The notes beneath the pieces are model-generated. The model saw only the letters and a program-made list of their open reading frames with translations. It did no database searches and was not told where the DNA came from. A DNA stretch of 64,000 nt, from NCBI GenBank assembly GCA_028023455.1, contig JAQFVV010000185.1, positions 2,309,239 through 2,373,238 on the forward strand. The letters run 5' to 3'. The stretch is from Epiperipatus broadwayi (taxonomy: Eukaryota > Onychophora > Udeonychophora > Euonychophora > Peripatidae). This document shows, one piece after another, positions 12,890 through 25,180 of the stretch (its first letter is position 1; every line of letters begins with the position of its first letter). The position numbers were made by a program, and so were the translations under genes.

Positions 12890-13010
12890 CACATTACTGA
12901 AACATATGATCAAATATATGTGAAAAAGATAAATGACCCCCTAGATGTGCATTTCATGTTAAAAGAGCACTCATCAATTGGTCCAGATCACAATAATTTA
13001 TACATATCTT
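12890..13010. repeat. SINE-like dispersed repeat, copy 1 (diverged)
   Basis: Shares the block AAAAGATAAATGA, CATTTCATGTTAAA and CAATTGGTCCAGAT with copies at 31430-31600 and 63420-63580. This is the most diverged of the three. The small ORF that covers it is not a gene. Confidence 0.65.
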
Positions 13011-13102
13011 CATCATTTGTTCATTATATATGTGGGGTTTTCTACAAATCTCAATTTTTATTTCAACATATTCTTGTCACACAGACATATATATATTATT
13101 AA

Positions 13103-14447
13103 CGATTTAAATTGAGATTTGATTAATTAGAAAGTACAAATAATTAGCTTTATTTTTCTTGTATGAATGGAGAAATATGCAGAATTCTTAGTGAAATAGA
13201 ACTTAAATCATATATTTAAAATAACTAAGTTTGATAAAATTATCTAGGTTAAAAATTTCACGGATAATTAAATAAAATATTGTTGAATAGTTAGTTATAT
13301 ACATTAAACTCAGCAGCAGGTATCCAATAATACATTTTAAATAGTTAATTTACATAAGTGTAAGGGAGGAGTTGTTTAATGATCATTACACAGATCAAAA
13401 ATGAGATGAAGATACAAAAAAAAAAACGAATACAATAATTGTGATAGAATTCTGATAAAAAAAAATCATTGGAAAACACAAAGCATTATGGTATGCATAA
13501 AAATGCTTACAAAGACACATCGAGTGAGAATACAAAATGTAAAAGTGGTATAATCAATAATTAAAATTGATGAGATATTAAATCATAAAAAAATTATCAC
13601 AGGTATGATATCTTCAGTGATACTGTTATTGTGGTGCAAAAAGAAATCTAAATCGTCATGGATATTATAAACTAAAATATAAAAACGTAATCATCATACA
13701 GACATATATATATATGCCTATGAGTGTATGTTTATATTACATTAATGCAAATTACTCTCATTGAATTCTAAAACCATAAAAACTATTTCGCAACAGTTTT
13801 CTTAAAGAATGCTGGAATTTGAGTAAAAAGGATAATTTACTTTGAATGCTAGCTAATTACAACACTGCTGTTATTAAAGTGCTCTTTACTTTTTAATCAA
13901 AAGAAAGATTACCGCAGGCAAAAAAAATAATAATGTTTGCTTATAAGATAAAGCGAAGATTTGAAATAAATACTGTTTAAAAAAAAAGACAATATTTATG
14001 CTTAGAAGGATTTTATCATAAAAAATATTTCTTTTTTATTCCTATAAAATATTAATAATTGAGGTTTATTTTTATTTTCAGTTATTTTATTACTTTAATT
14101 ATTGGTCTATTGTGTGTTTTTGCTATTTCATCTTAAGTAAGTATTTCTACAGATTATGTTTCATTTTTTAATCTGTCCATTAAATTATGATCAATATATT
14201 TTCTCATTTTAATAAGTTATATAGTGCTACTACAATATATACACTTGTCAAATTGCCATATGCAAATTATATACTATTTTATCCATTGCTAATCAGTATT
14301 ATAAAGCAACAGTCACTCTTAAATAAGTATGGCCATCCACTCCCACCCTTTTCCAGAGATAAAATAACGAAAGACCACAATGGATTTTACAATGATTGAA
14401 CATACCAATCGGTAAATCAAAATCCCGTCTACATATAGAATATGCTA
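13103..14447. other. Gene-free stretch
   Basis: No coding or RNA signal is recognized. Plain AT-rich sequence. Confidence 0.5.
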
Positions 14448-14448
14448 G

Positions 14449-14484
<36 letters not shown>

Positions 14485-14504
14485 TTGTTGTTGTTGTTGT
14501 TGTT
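14448..14504. repeat. (GTT)n microsatellite
   Basis: Nearly pure GTT repeats, interrupted once by TTTTT, followed by a T run. Confidence 0.95.
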
Positions 14505-14569
14505 ATTTTTTTTTTTTGCGATCCTGACTTTTACATCTTTTGTAGAAAACATTTTCTGTTTAATATTTC

Positions 14570-15530
14570 CATACCAGTGAATAATCGTAGTTTTTAATAT
14601 ATTCTTTTCTCTATTATAACCTAATAAAAATAGCCAACATTGTACTTCTTAGAATGTCTTCAAGATAATCTTTATATAAACATGGTCTACTTCTTCTATA
14701 ATAATCATGCTCAAATTTACTATAAAACAATCTTTTAAAAAGCATTTTATTGTCATTCATTTCGCATGTCCACTGTAATAAAGATATGATTTTACAATAG
14801 TAAACTTTATGGTATCATATCCAATATGCTGAAATACATTTTGATTAATCTTATGATCTTAGCACTATATTTTTATAATTTTAAAGAATCACATTGCCTT
14901 TATATTACAAATCGGTAAGGTTTTCAAGCACCATTTCCATGTAATAAATTAGATAACATAATTGCTTTCTGTACAACTTATTTAATTGTAGAAATTATTT
15001 TATTGTAATGAAACATTCTATTTTATTACTTGTTAAAAGCGGCAGTAACATATTATTCTCGGTGCCGCACCTCAGCATCTAAGTTTATCTTTCCATTTAA
15101 AAAAGCTGCCAATATATTCATTCTCAATTTGTTAACCATCCAGACTAAAAGTTGCTGAAAATTTTTTTTCCATTACTGGCTAATAAAGATTATGAGTTGT
15201 TTTTTTTTTTTTTTAAATTCATTAATTGCTAATCCAAAGTCTTTATATATTGCTTTCAAAACATTAAATACATTTTGTAGATCTTTTTTTATTTAGCCAA
15301 AATAATACAATCAATAATATGGCAAATGTGGAATCTAAACAAATTGATCCTCTTATTCTTATTTTTAATTGACTCAAATTAAATTATTCATTGCAATAAT
15401 GATTTATTTTAACCATTGCTTTATTGATGAAAAATTGATCAATATCTTTGTGATAAGTTTCAGCATCAACAACTTTTTCACTTTCCATTAGAGGAGACAT
15501 ATATGACATTAAAGCAGCAACTTCATTCAT
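14570..15530 (-). pseudogene. Non-LTR retrotransposon reverse transcriptase, C-terminal relic
   Basis: The minus strand, read with many frameshifts and stops, keeps a series of islands in the order expected for the RT C-terminal half of EEP-type LINE proteins. These are LQNVFNVLKAIYKDFGLAIN at about 15290-15220 (the region just after the FADD motif), then GKINLDAEVRHRE near 15098-15058, then TAAFNK, then ILDMIP near 14840-14811, then YRRSRPCLYKDYLEDILRS near 14700-14650. In the family these cover the post-catalytic RT segment, the N-D-x-E-(I/V)-x-R segment and the C-terminal Cys/Trp-rich tail. Bases 15530-15390 also read as a coherent open segment (VDAETYHKDIDQF) of unclear origin. It is dead and very old. 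The identification rests on the order and spacing of the motifs. Confidence 0.72.
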
Positions 15531-17429
15531 ATTTAAAAATCATTAATATTGATATATTTGATGTTAAAGTTTAAGTCATTAATTTAGCAGTTTATTTTAC
15601 TAATGAGACTCTTATACACACAAGGCAGAACTATATAAAGTCATTTTTGCAAAAAAAATCTGGTAATAAAAAGAATGAACAACATTAGGAATATTTAAAT
15701 ACAAATGAAGTTTCTATATTTGATGTTAAATTGTTCTTGAAGCTGAAAATGATGATTGAGTTTATTTGTACCACAGAGAGTATTCAATTTTTTTTAACAG
15801 TGTAGCAATGGATAAAATATTACATCTTATCTTTTATCCACATATGAAAGCCTTTATATAAAAAAATTTCCACATCAATCACCAATTTGCAATCACTACG
15901 TCTTTAACAATCAGTTACTTACTACAGCAATCTTTAAAAAAAAGTGTTTTTTTTTTTAATTATGGTCAGTATTTTTTGCAGATAGTCATTTTATAAGATC
16001 ATTAACATAGAATATTGAAATCATAAAACAATTCATTTTTGTAAGATAAAAGAACAATGTTCACCTAAAGGTGGAAAATAATGTTCAAGATTTTAAAATA
16101 TATATCTTTGTGAATTTTTATTCAGTATTCATGCAATGCAGTTTTAATGAAATTTCTGCTTCATTGGAGTCAAAGGTTTTTATCATAAATATAAAAAATT
16201 GTCTGCACAAAAAGATATACATTTTATTCAATATATAATTAGATTTTTATCACATATGCAATTAATGTATAATAAAAATAAACTAAAAAATAAGTTTGTG
16301 TTCTAAAATACAGCACAATTTATATAATTTTTTGCAGGCAAAAATGTCTCATCACATCTCTAAACACTATAGGAGGAGAATTTAATCACCTACATTATTA
16401 AACTGAATAACACAAACTCTTTCATTTGAAGATCATTTGAAAAAGACACTAAAGATACTTTAGTTTTTCATCACTCTCCTTTGGTTACTTCTAACACTAT
16501 TTGACAGAGGAATGTTTCATCAGAAAAACTGAAGATATACCCCAATCTCTTATTGATAGATTCATGGAGAGAACAGTTGAATGACTATCTGTAAACTCCC
16601 CTTTCATTGTTATTATCAATCAGCAAAAAATATATTTTTCAATAACTTTATTTAAATATTTATGATTATTTTGATAATATATTTGTATAGTAATTATTAA
16701 AAAAAAATTTTTTTTATAATTTCACTTTATTTTTTTAAAATATATTTTATTTTTAAAAATATGGTGAAATGAAAGTATGATTAATAACAGTCTATGAAAC
16801 ACAGTAGTTGTGATACTTAAATAATTATAAGAATAATTTCTAAATTTTGCAATAGAATTTCATAGCTTTATGATGACTTTACAAAAGTTGAAGGTTTTAT
16901 AAATGAAGTTCATTTAACAAAAATTTTATTAATTTGCTTTTCTTGATAACACAATGATAATCACTCAATAAGAAAAAGATGGTTATGCTTATTAAGAATT
17001 TTACTTTATTTTACATTATACTATTTGTTTCTATGTTTGCAAAATATAAATATGACTTTTTAAAATGCTTTTTATTTATAAACTTACATTATTCTAACCA
17101 ATCCAGCACAATTTATTGAATATTAATATAGAGTAAAGCTTTAAGTATCAAATGAATGTTTACAAAAATCACAGCTATGAGATTAAAAGAAAATGCTCAC
17201 CTAACTGAAAGACTAAGACTATAGTAATCAATTTTATTGTACATTTTCTAATCTAAATTTTATTAATTAAACTGGTTTTATTTAATAAAAAAAGTTACTT
17301 GATTTTTTAAATGTTTTTAAAAAAACATTGCAAAAAATACAAATATTTAATAATTACAAAAAAAAAAAGTTGACAAAATAAAGAACAAAAATAAATTTAA
17401 TAGCATATACTATTTTAATTTAAATTTGT
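15531..17429. other. Gene-free stretch
   Basis: No recognizable coding or RNA feature on either strand. Part of 16330-16620 is slightly richer in C and G but has no readable frame. Confidence 0.5.
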
Positions 17430-17580
17430 TTTCTTTTGTGTTTTAATTAAGGCAGTGAAGAAGATAGAGCTCTGATGAAGACTGCTGGACAGTCGAAACT
17501 GTAACAAAATAAAGAAGTTTTTAAGAAAATTTGTTGTATTAGCATGTATATGAATAGAGTGTTATAAGCAATATATACTC
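17430..17580 (+). repeat. Retroelement 3'-end-like repeat with a hammerhead-like core
   Basis: Bases 17472-17499 read CTGATGA, a 5-bp stem (GACTG with CAGTC) and GAAAC, the arrangement of the conserved core and stem II of a hammerhead ribozyme. The tail AAATAAAGAAGTTTTTAAG to ATGTATATGAATAGAGTGTT recurs at 45871-45989. Hammerhead motifs are established in the terminal repeats of Penelope-like elements. Upstream CAGT could pair with ACTG after GAAA, but the base after the expected cleavage U is G, which is not allowed in the known ribozyme. An active ribozyme is therefore unlikely. Confidence 0.45.
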
Positions 17581-17711
17581 TTGTGCTCATCTAATTTTAT
17601 TTTAATAAATTATGATTCAATGGAATATTAATCTTGTAATTTAAAATTGGTGACCATAAAATATAAAATTAATAAATCACAGCTAACTGAAATGTACCTA
17701 ATATATATTAT

Positions 17712-17838
17712 ATACCAATATCAATCAATAATCTCAATCTTTTGGCAAGGCAATCTTCTTTAAATAATAAAAATGGTTGTTTAAAAAGGATTACCTTGAC
17801 AAAAGATTGAGATTGTTGATTTTTATTTGATATTGGTA
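17712..17838. repeat. Imperfect hairpin element
   Basis: The left arm 17712-17763 (TACCAATATCAATCAATAAT onward) is complementary to the right arm 17780-17838 (ending TTTGATATTGGTA), around a short A/T loop. Arms differ by a few indels. Confidence 0.85.
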
Positions 17839-17929
17839 TTGTTTAAGTATTTACTGCTTTCATGGATTTACATTATCTACCTATCTAGCTTTGTGCATCA
17901 TTAGCTTTAATATATATTGTACCAGTCAA

Positions 17930-18060
17930 AACATGTTTATCCATCTAACATGAGCTGGAATTCAAAAATGTACTTCAAACCCATCAAGCCTGAGATTTAG
18001 GTCAGGGACCAGCTTGGATTCAAACCCACCCTCTAAGTCCTAGATCTAACACCTAATGAA
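17930..18060 (-). repeat. Possible tRNA-derived SINE fragment
   Basis: On the minus strand GGTGGGTTTGAATCC (about 18027-18013) fits a Pol III B box. I do not find a convincing A box, so this may be a SINE remnant or a chance match. Confidence 0.3.
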
Positions 18061-18203
18061 TAACATATTAGTGATGGTACATGAGAATTAATTTTAATCC
18101 GGCCCACTAGCGAAGCATAGAAGACAATATGACATCTATTAACTATGACTAAATATATATATATATATATATATATGTTAAAACGAAGATTTGCACAGGT
18201 TAA

Positions 18204-18392
18204 ATATATAAAATACATATTTTGCGGGTTCATCCGTGTTAAAAACTTTTAATATCAATACACTGACGTTTCGACTTGGTCACACAAGCCATCCACAGAG
18301 TGGATGGCTTGTGTGACCAAGTCAAAACGTCAGTGTATTGATATTAAAAGTTTTTAACACGGATGAACCCGCAAAATATGTATTTTATATAT
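18204..18392. repeat. Near-perfect 2 x 93 bp hairpin between (TA)n tracts
   Basis: Arms 18204-18296 and 18300-18392 are complementary with essentially one mismatch (CGAC against GTCA) around a 3-base loop. (TA)n tracts flank it at 18151-18176 and 18386-18410. The right arm contains GGCTTGTGTGACCAAGTC followed by AAAACGTC, where the left arm implies GAAACGTC. This looks like a degenerate version of the stem plus GAAAC motif at 17472-17499. The near identity of the arms implies recent formation or continuing arm correction. Confidence 0.9.
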
Positions 18393-18410
18393 ATATATAT
18401 ATATATATAA

Positions 18411-20897
18411 GCATGGCTGTACATTTGGAAGTGGAGAAAAGAGGAATTTGAACTACTCAGACATGTTAGGTAATAAAAATTAGTTTAATATAATGACAAA
18501 TTGTTTACATACATTTATAAATTAATGGCCTACATTAGTATGTGCATGAATGAACAAGCAGTCTACCAAATGGTATATAATTACATAATATCATTCATGC
18601 TATTATTTTTCATATGCTCTTTTATTAGCTAAATAATATATTATAAATAAACCCACATATTTGGTGGGTCCAATATTAAGATGTCAATTTATTATTACAA
18701 AGAATTTACATAAAATTGCTATTAATGCTTTAATATACAGTTCTGAAACATGGTGACTAACATTATTTTGGGGAGCATTCTGAGATTCATTACAGATATA
18801 ATACAAACTATTTTCACACCATTATGGTTGTGAAAATAAATAAAATACATTTGAAAACATATTTGATTATATAACAAAATACTTAATGAAACTTCTTTTA
18901 ATTAGCACTGGTAAGAAGAACACTTTATTTTCACCAAGGCATATAGATACTCTTAAATACAGAAATAAGTTATGACATATATATATATTTTTAAGCAGAG
19001 CACAATTTTGATATTAGAGCATTGAAACTGGGTCATGAAGCAAAAGAAATAATAATATGAAGAAGTTGCAGTGCTGACATAATAACCAAGAAATAACAGA
19101 AAAAGTCGTGCTTCTGGATGACATGCAGGCCTTTTTGTACAAAGAAAGTGAATAGGCATAGCATGTGACAGACTTATGGGAATCACTACCAGAGACCTTT
19201 TTATATGAAATAAATGGTCATGGGTAGATCAACTATCCTCAGGAAAAGGCTTGAGAAATAAATCTATGGGTTTGAACTTGTCACAACACCAGATTAGAAG
19301 ACTAGAAGAATGTAATATATATAAACACAAAGATAAGACCGAATATTAGTAATGCAGTGATGATAAATGTCACTAATGACATTGAACAAGTTTACTGCTT
19401 TAAAAATAAATGACCCTAGTTTGAATGCCATAATTTATATAATTAATTTGCTATGCCACTAGAATATATATAGAAAGATTTAGATTTCATTTAATAAAAT
19501 CTATGTTAGGATTTGACCCCCTCCTTTTCTGCTATTTAAAATAAATCAATCCCAACCTTCACTGATTTTATAATAACTGGAATATTTAAATACTGTATTT
19601 GATATTTTACGAGTATATAAAAAAGACTGCCAGTTATATAGAAAACAAATAATAAGTCACCCTTTCAGAATTGGATAAATAACATAAAATAAATAAGTTT
19701 CAGAGCATTAATTAGCTTGAGTTCTGAATTCACCCCAGGTAGAAAATCCAGTGTTAAACAAATATCAAATTTTACACTAAAACATAAACAAAATGTTGAC
19801 TTGTAAAACAATCTGGTGAGCATATTAATTGATAATGTGTTATGTTTTAAAAGGATGTTTAGTTTAAAAAAATGACAGAAAAGATTTTTAGAAATTAAGC
19901 TTGCCAGGTTGCTTGAGATTGGCAGAATAATAATAAAAGCATACATATAACATCAAGTAATAAATAACTATAAATAAATGACCACACCAAAATTAAAGAA
20001 AGTTAGAGCATATGAGATAGGATTAAATTTATAGAAATTGTTTAAGATCAAATTACATTTACATATTTAAAAAAAGACGAAGTTAAATAATACATGGGAA
20101 ATCTTGATAGTAGAATTTGAAATTAATTAGGCAAGCTAGATGTAGTTTCAATGGTGGCAGTTTGAAATAATTTACCTTGCACTATTTTAAGAGTCCATAT
20201 TTTAAAGACTGCTCATACATGGCAATTGGTTCTTAAATAACAGCAAGCTTTTATTCAGCATTCCACAATTCTCCAGTCAGGCTTTTATTTCATTCTATGG
20301 GAGCATGATATAATGGCAGCAGAAGATGACTCTCATAGGTCAGAAAAGTGATGAGATTTCTATGCTTACATTTCAAAACAGCTTGGATTCAGTTAACTGT
20401 ACAGTTCTCTCAATAGTAGCTAATGTCTTGGTGATTTAAAATCCGGCCATTTTATACTCTGCTCAGGTATTTCTGGAATGCTTTTAATTACTTAGTTTTA
20501 GTTTAAAATCTAATCTCTGATTTTAAAAATTCTTACCTTTTTTTTATTGATTGCTTTTGAAAGATGCAACTGTTAGATAACATTCCAAAAATATATTCAA
20601 ATCTATTTCCATATTAGAAATAGATTTGACAGAACTGTTTATAACAAAAGTAAATCTTTAATTATAATTTCCATTTTTATTTTAAGTAAAAATTTTAATT
20701 AAAAATACCTTCCCAGATTAAAACAATAGTGTTACCAATCCTTTAATTATTTTTGGACAATTAACAGTTGCATCCTACATCTTGGATTTTATAAAATACA
20801 GTTTAATAGAAAAAAAGAGTACTTTAAAAAGAAAAAGTTGTATAAATGACATATAATAAAATATTTAAAAAAATCAATATTTTGTTAGTATTTTGCT

Positions 20898-20900
<3 letters not shown>
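18411..20900. other. Gene-free stretch
   Basis: No supported coding region. A small hairpin lies at 20597-20628 (AAATCTATTTC with GAAATAGATTT). Confidence 0.5.

Positions 20901-20990
<90 letters not shown>
20901..20990. repeat. (TA)n microsatellite
   Basis: An unbroken TA run of 90 bases. The overlapping Tyr-Ile ORF is spurious. Confidence 0.98.
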
Positions 20991-20993
<3 letters not shown>

Positions 20994-22519
20994 AGCTGCA
21001 CCTATGTACTTTAATAAAAAAGAACTAATAATTAATAAAAAAGAATTAATAATAATTTTAAAAAAAATGTTATTGAAATGTTAAAATTTTATAATTTAGG
21101 TGTGCATCTCAAATATATACATAAAATATATATATATACATGACAAAAGAAGTGGGATGGGATATAGGGTTTAAACACAGGTTAGTAAATAGAACTATAA
21201 AGCTCAATCTTAAGCTAAGATTGACTGCTTCAATATTATATTTATACATAGATATTTTTTATTAATAATATGCTTAGTAAAATGTTAAAGAAATATCAAA
21301 TAGTTTATTGGTCAGGATTTCATAACAAGTTCAAGCACTAAAAATAACAGAATTGAGCCATAATCCAAGGATCTTGATTTCTAAACTCTTTCACTTTACC
21401 ATCATCCTAAATCCCACAAGAAAATGCTTATTTACATATTATCCTCTTCTTTCTTATATTTTTTATTAAGCATTTAACATTTATTGTAAATATTTCACAG
21501 AACAAACCCACCTGAATATATTATTAGTGCAAATTACATTGGTATTATGAAAAAATAAAAGTATTTAAAAGTTTATTTAAAAATGGCCCATGGAATCTGC
21601 TTATAAATTGATTTAGTAATGTATTCAGACTTAATTGTGCTTTGAAATATTCATATTTCTAATGTTTTATATTTGGATAACTATAAAAATCATTTATATG
21701 CTATTAAAATTATTCATATATATTTATTCTACATTTAAATTTGTGATAATGAGTTAATTTTTTTGCCAAAGAAAGCATTATAAATAATTGTTTTTTTTCT
21801 TTATGAGTTCATAATTTATGAGGTATTTTAGAGATAATTCATTGTCTGGGTAAAGCAAAATGTAATTTATAGAAAAATTTTGAGGATTTTACACTGCTTT
21901 AATTATTATATTATTTGTAAGTCACTAATTTATATTTAAATATCTACTTTATCTAAATACTTTTGCTTTTAAAAAAATGAAATTATATAATTGTACTTTA
22001 TGTATATATGAGACATTATGAAATGATTATTAAGATATGACTAATAAATTAAAGAATTAAACTTTAATATTAAATAAATCATATTAATAACATTTACATA
22101 AAAAATAAATTGATATACTTAATGTGGAATTGGCCTTTTTTCTCCAAACAATTGCAGAGGACAATTGAGTCTAAAGTATATGTCCTTCAAAGATTGGTCA
22201 ATTATTCAACACTATAGCAATAGATAAAAAATTAGTATAATTTTTAAATGGCATTTTGGACAGTTTATATTTTTCCAATATGTGTATAAACACATCCATA
22301 TTTTCAGTGATTAAAAAATGATTACAGAACAGTGTTTTAAGTATGTAGCAACATGGTTATTTAGTTTCCTTATTTAAAGTTTACACTTTATTTTTAACAT
22401 TAAATTATCCATGATTAGAAGCTTAAATCATCAATAAACTTCATTTGTATATCATTCAATAGTGTTTTTTTCATAAAGACAGGTACAAAGAATAGTTACT
22501 TTAACCATTTTTTTCATTC
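20991..22519. other. Gene-free stretch
   Basis: AT-rich sequence without a recognizable feature. Confidence 0.5.
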
Positions 22520-25180
22520 TGTTCTTCTCATTGCCCATGACGTTCAATCTTCATACTCTTCCCATATCTTATATCATCAAGCTAGGCCAGTTTTCATATT
22601 GCCTTCTTGTTTTTATTCACTATTCTCTCAAACATATCCTTTATTAAACAATTCTTTTTTCTTAATATACATCCAGTTCAGTTTTTTTAATGTCTAATTT
22701 CCTCAATTAATCTTCTTTCATTTTCTCTTTCCAAAACATCCTCATTTGTCACTTTATTTATCAAACTAATTCTTTGTGTTCTTTTTCACAAACAATCTGC
22801 AATGCTTCTAATCTGTTCCTAATTCATTTACTCATTGATCATCATGTTCTTCAATTATAAAATAATATGCTCAACATATAGCACATAATTTTTTCTCTCT
22901 TTGCATTTTTTTCTTTTAATAAATATCTCCTTTGTCAATGTTATCCATTCCATCTTTATTCAACCCAATTCCCAAATGTTTAATTCATTCTCCTATTTGA
23001 ACTATATTATCTACATGAATAAACATTTATTTTATAACATCTTGCATGTGATTATAATTACAATAGAATGACAGCCTGTCATTCTATTGTAATTATAATC
23101 GCACGCAAGACGTTATAAAATAAATGTTTATTCATGTATATGATTTAGTTTCGTTTAAAGTGGCGTTTAGTAAATTCTAGAAAATTTCATCGGCGTCATT
23201 CATACAGACATTATATATAGTGATTTAAAGTGACTATTATGTAGTCACGCCTTCATTACAACTACTTTAGATTTGCTCATATATAAACATTTGAGTCGTA
23301 AGGGTAAGAGAATTCCTTTTTACTCTTATACAAATACTATATCATGTGGTTGTTCGAAGGTATTCATTTATTAATAACATTCTCACAGCGTCTGTGCAAT
23401 TAGCTTAACAGGCTATCATTCTATTGTAACTATATTATCATAAAAATCAACTCATATTTTATTTGTAGTTCTTCCATAAACATTTTCCTTCCTTCAATTT
23501 ATTCAATATATTCTGGAGATTTTTTTTCATTCATGGATATAAGAGCCATATCATCTGAAAATCTTAAACATTTTATTATTTTACCTCCAATATTAATTCC
23601 TCCACAATCTGACTATTTATCCAACATGTCTTCTAAATAAAAAATAAAAATAGATGACATGCAGCATTTAATTTAACTTCTCTTTTTATATCTCTTCTTT
23701 AATCCCATTATTCTCCAAGTCTGATATTTTATTCTTTATTCAATATATATATATTTCAAATTAATCTTTTTGATTTTCAAAGTACTCTTTTATTTTTCAA
23801 AAAAGTCATAAGTTTATTCCAAACTACTCTAACAAATGTTTTTGCCAAATCTAAAATCATATATCAATATCTTTGTTTTTTTAAAAACTTATCTCTCTAT
23901 AATGGTAATAAGAAATCCAGTAGCATTCCTTATATTTTTTCTTTTTAAAAACCAAACTGTTTTTCTCTTATACAATATTCTACTTTTCCTCAAGTTAAAA
24001 CATTAAGATAAGAAATTACACTTTCCTCATTTAAAACATTTCTTTTTTAGCAATTGTAATCATTATAGACTTCTAGAAATCTTTGGCAAAGCTCACTATT
24101 TTATGTCAAATTCATCAATCCAAAAATTTCCTTCATATTAGATTTTCCCAATTTTTTATAAATTCTAAAACCATTTTATCAAATTTGACAGCTTTACCAT
24201 TTTCATTTTTTAATCAATTTAATTACTTCAATCAAAATGTCTATATCTTGTTTATATTTTTTCACATTTTTTAAATTTCAAGTTTATAATTAATTCCATC
24301 ATTTTAATATGTCAACCATATTAGTTCACATCTTTTCATTCTCATCAGCTATTTTACTCATTAACTTTTCCTTTTCCAAGTGACATTTTTAATTCTTTGT
24401 CTTTTTCTACATTCCTGTTCTGTTTACTTTTTTAGTTCATTATAAATTTTTCTGTATACTCTTTGCTCTTCTTTATTAGTGATATTTTTTGTCTTCACAT
24501 ACTTTCACATTGTTTAACATTTTTTCAGTTGTTTAAGGTCATTTAGCTTTTCATAATTGGACAGTTCCTATTGTATTTTTTTGCTATTTTAATATTCATT
24601 CTTTTATTCTATACCCATCAGAATTAATGTTATATTTCTCATCATTATTTAAATTATTTTTATTATTTTTTCACATTTGAAATCAAATCTTTCTTCATTT
24701 CTATCAATTATCCCTCATATTAAATATCTTTCTCCTATTTTTATACTTTTTAAATTCAATTTTAATTTGGCAATAACCACACTATGATCAGAGTTTTTGT
24801 TTTGTATTTAGATATTTTTCTCTAGTGTCAGGAACATTCATGTATATAATTTTCTTGGATAATTGTAAACCATTTATTTACAATCATAAAATTATTTATT
24901 TGACATAATTCTATAAATCAACTAATTGTTTCTTTCATTCCTTCTTCCAATACCATAATTTCCAACATTTTTTTTATTTTTCTCACTATAGCATTTCAAT
25001 TATTTAATAGCAATATATATATATATACATTTTTGCCCTCTTATTTTACTATATATTCCATTCTTTTATAATTTTCATCTATTTATGCATCAGCATGACT
25101 AGTAGATGGCATATAATACTCTGTAAATACTAAATTCTTATATCATTTTAAGTCTATTTTTCAACAACAATCTATTTTTA
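22520..25180 (-). pseudogene. EEP-endonuclease/reverse-transcriptase LINE, full-length-like relic
   Basis: The + strand is visibly pyrimidine-rich because an A/G-rich coding strand lies opposite. On the minus strand, motifs appear in the order of an EEP-type non-LTR retrotransposon. Near 25130-25085 is YYMPSTSHADA, like the YAPTSxAD endonuclease motif. At 24792-24784 is SDH inside KNSDHSVVIAKLKL, the C-terminal catalytic His motif of the EEP fold. At 23564-23535 is RFSDDMALIS, the RT catalytic motif (usually FADD). It is preceded by GGINIGGKIIKCL. The sequence then continues toward the RT C terminus to about 22520. Frames shift often and stops are common, so it is inactive. The class resembles the elements annotated in many invertebrates as craniofacial development protein 2-like. 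A 416-bp insertion splits it at 23012-23427. Confidence 0.8.
23012..23439. mobile_element. 416-bp insertion with a 12-bp target site duplication inside the LINE relic
   Basis: The 12-mer AACTATATTATC occurs at 23000-23011 and again at 23428-23439. Removing 23012-23439 rejoins the LINE sequence without a gap. The insert opens with an inverted repeat (23012-23074 with 23076-23138). Its left part also pairs with its right end: ATTACAATAGAATGACAGCC near 23057 and GGCTATCATTCTATTGTAA near 23411. It keeps several CpGs (GGCGTC, CACGCC, CGCACGCAAGACG), unlike its host. A long TSD suggests target-primed insertion, as for SINE-like or Penelope-like non-autonomous elements. No coding capacity is visible. 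Confidence 0.75.

Noticed and set aside
17472-17499. Active hammerhead ribozyme call
   Set aside because: Only the core and stem II fit; the expected cleavage base is G and stem I is not evident.
18013-18027. Intact tRNA gene around the B-box match on the minus strand
   Set aside because: No acceptor stem or A box could be paired; kept only as a weak SINE fragment.
20846-21028. 60-codon ORF with a Tyr-Ile run
   Set aside because: Translation of a pure (TA)n tract.
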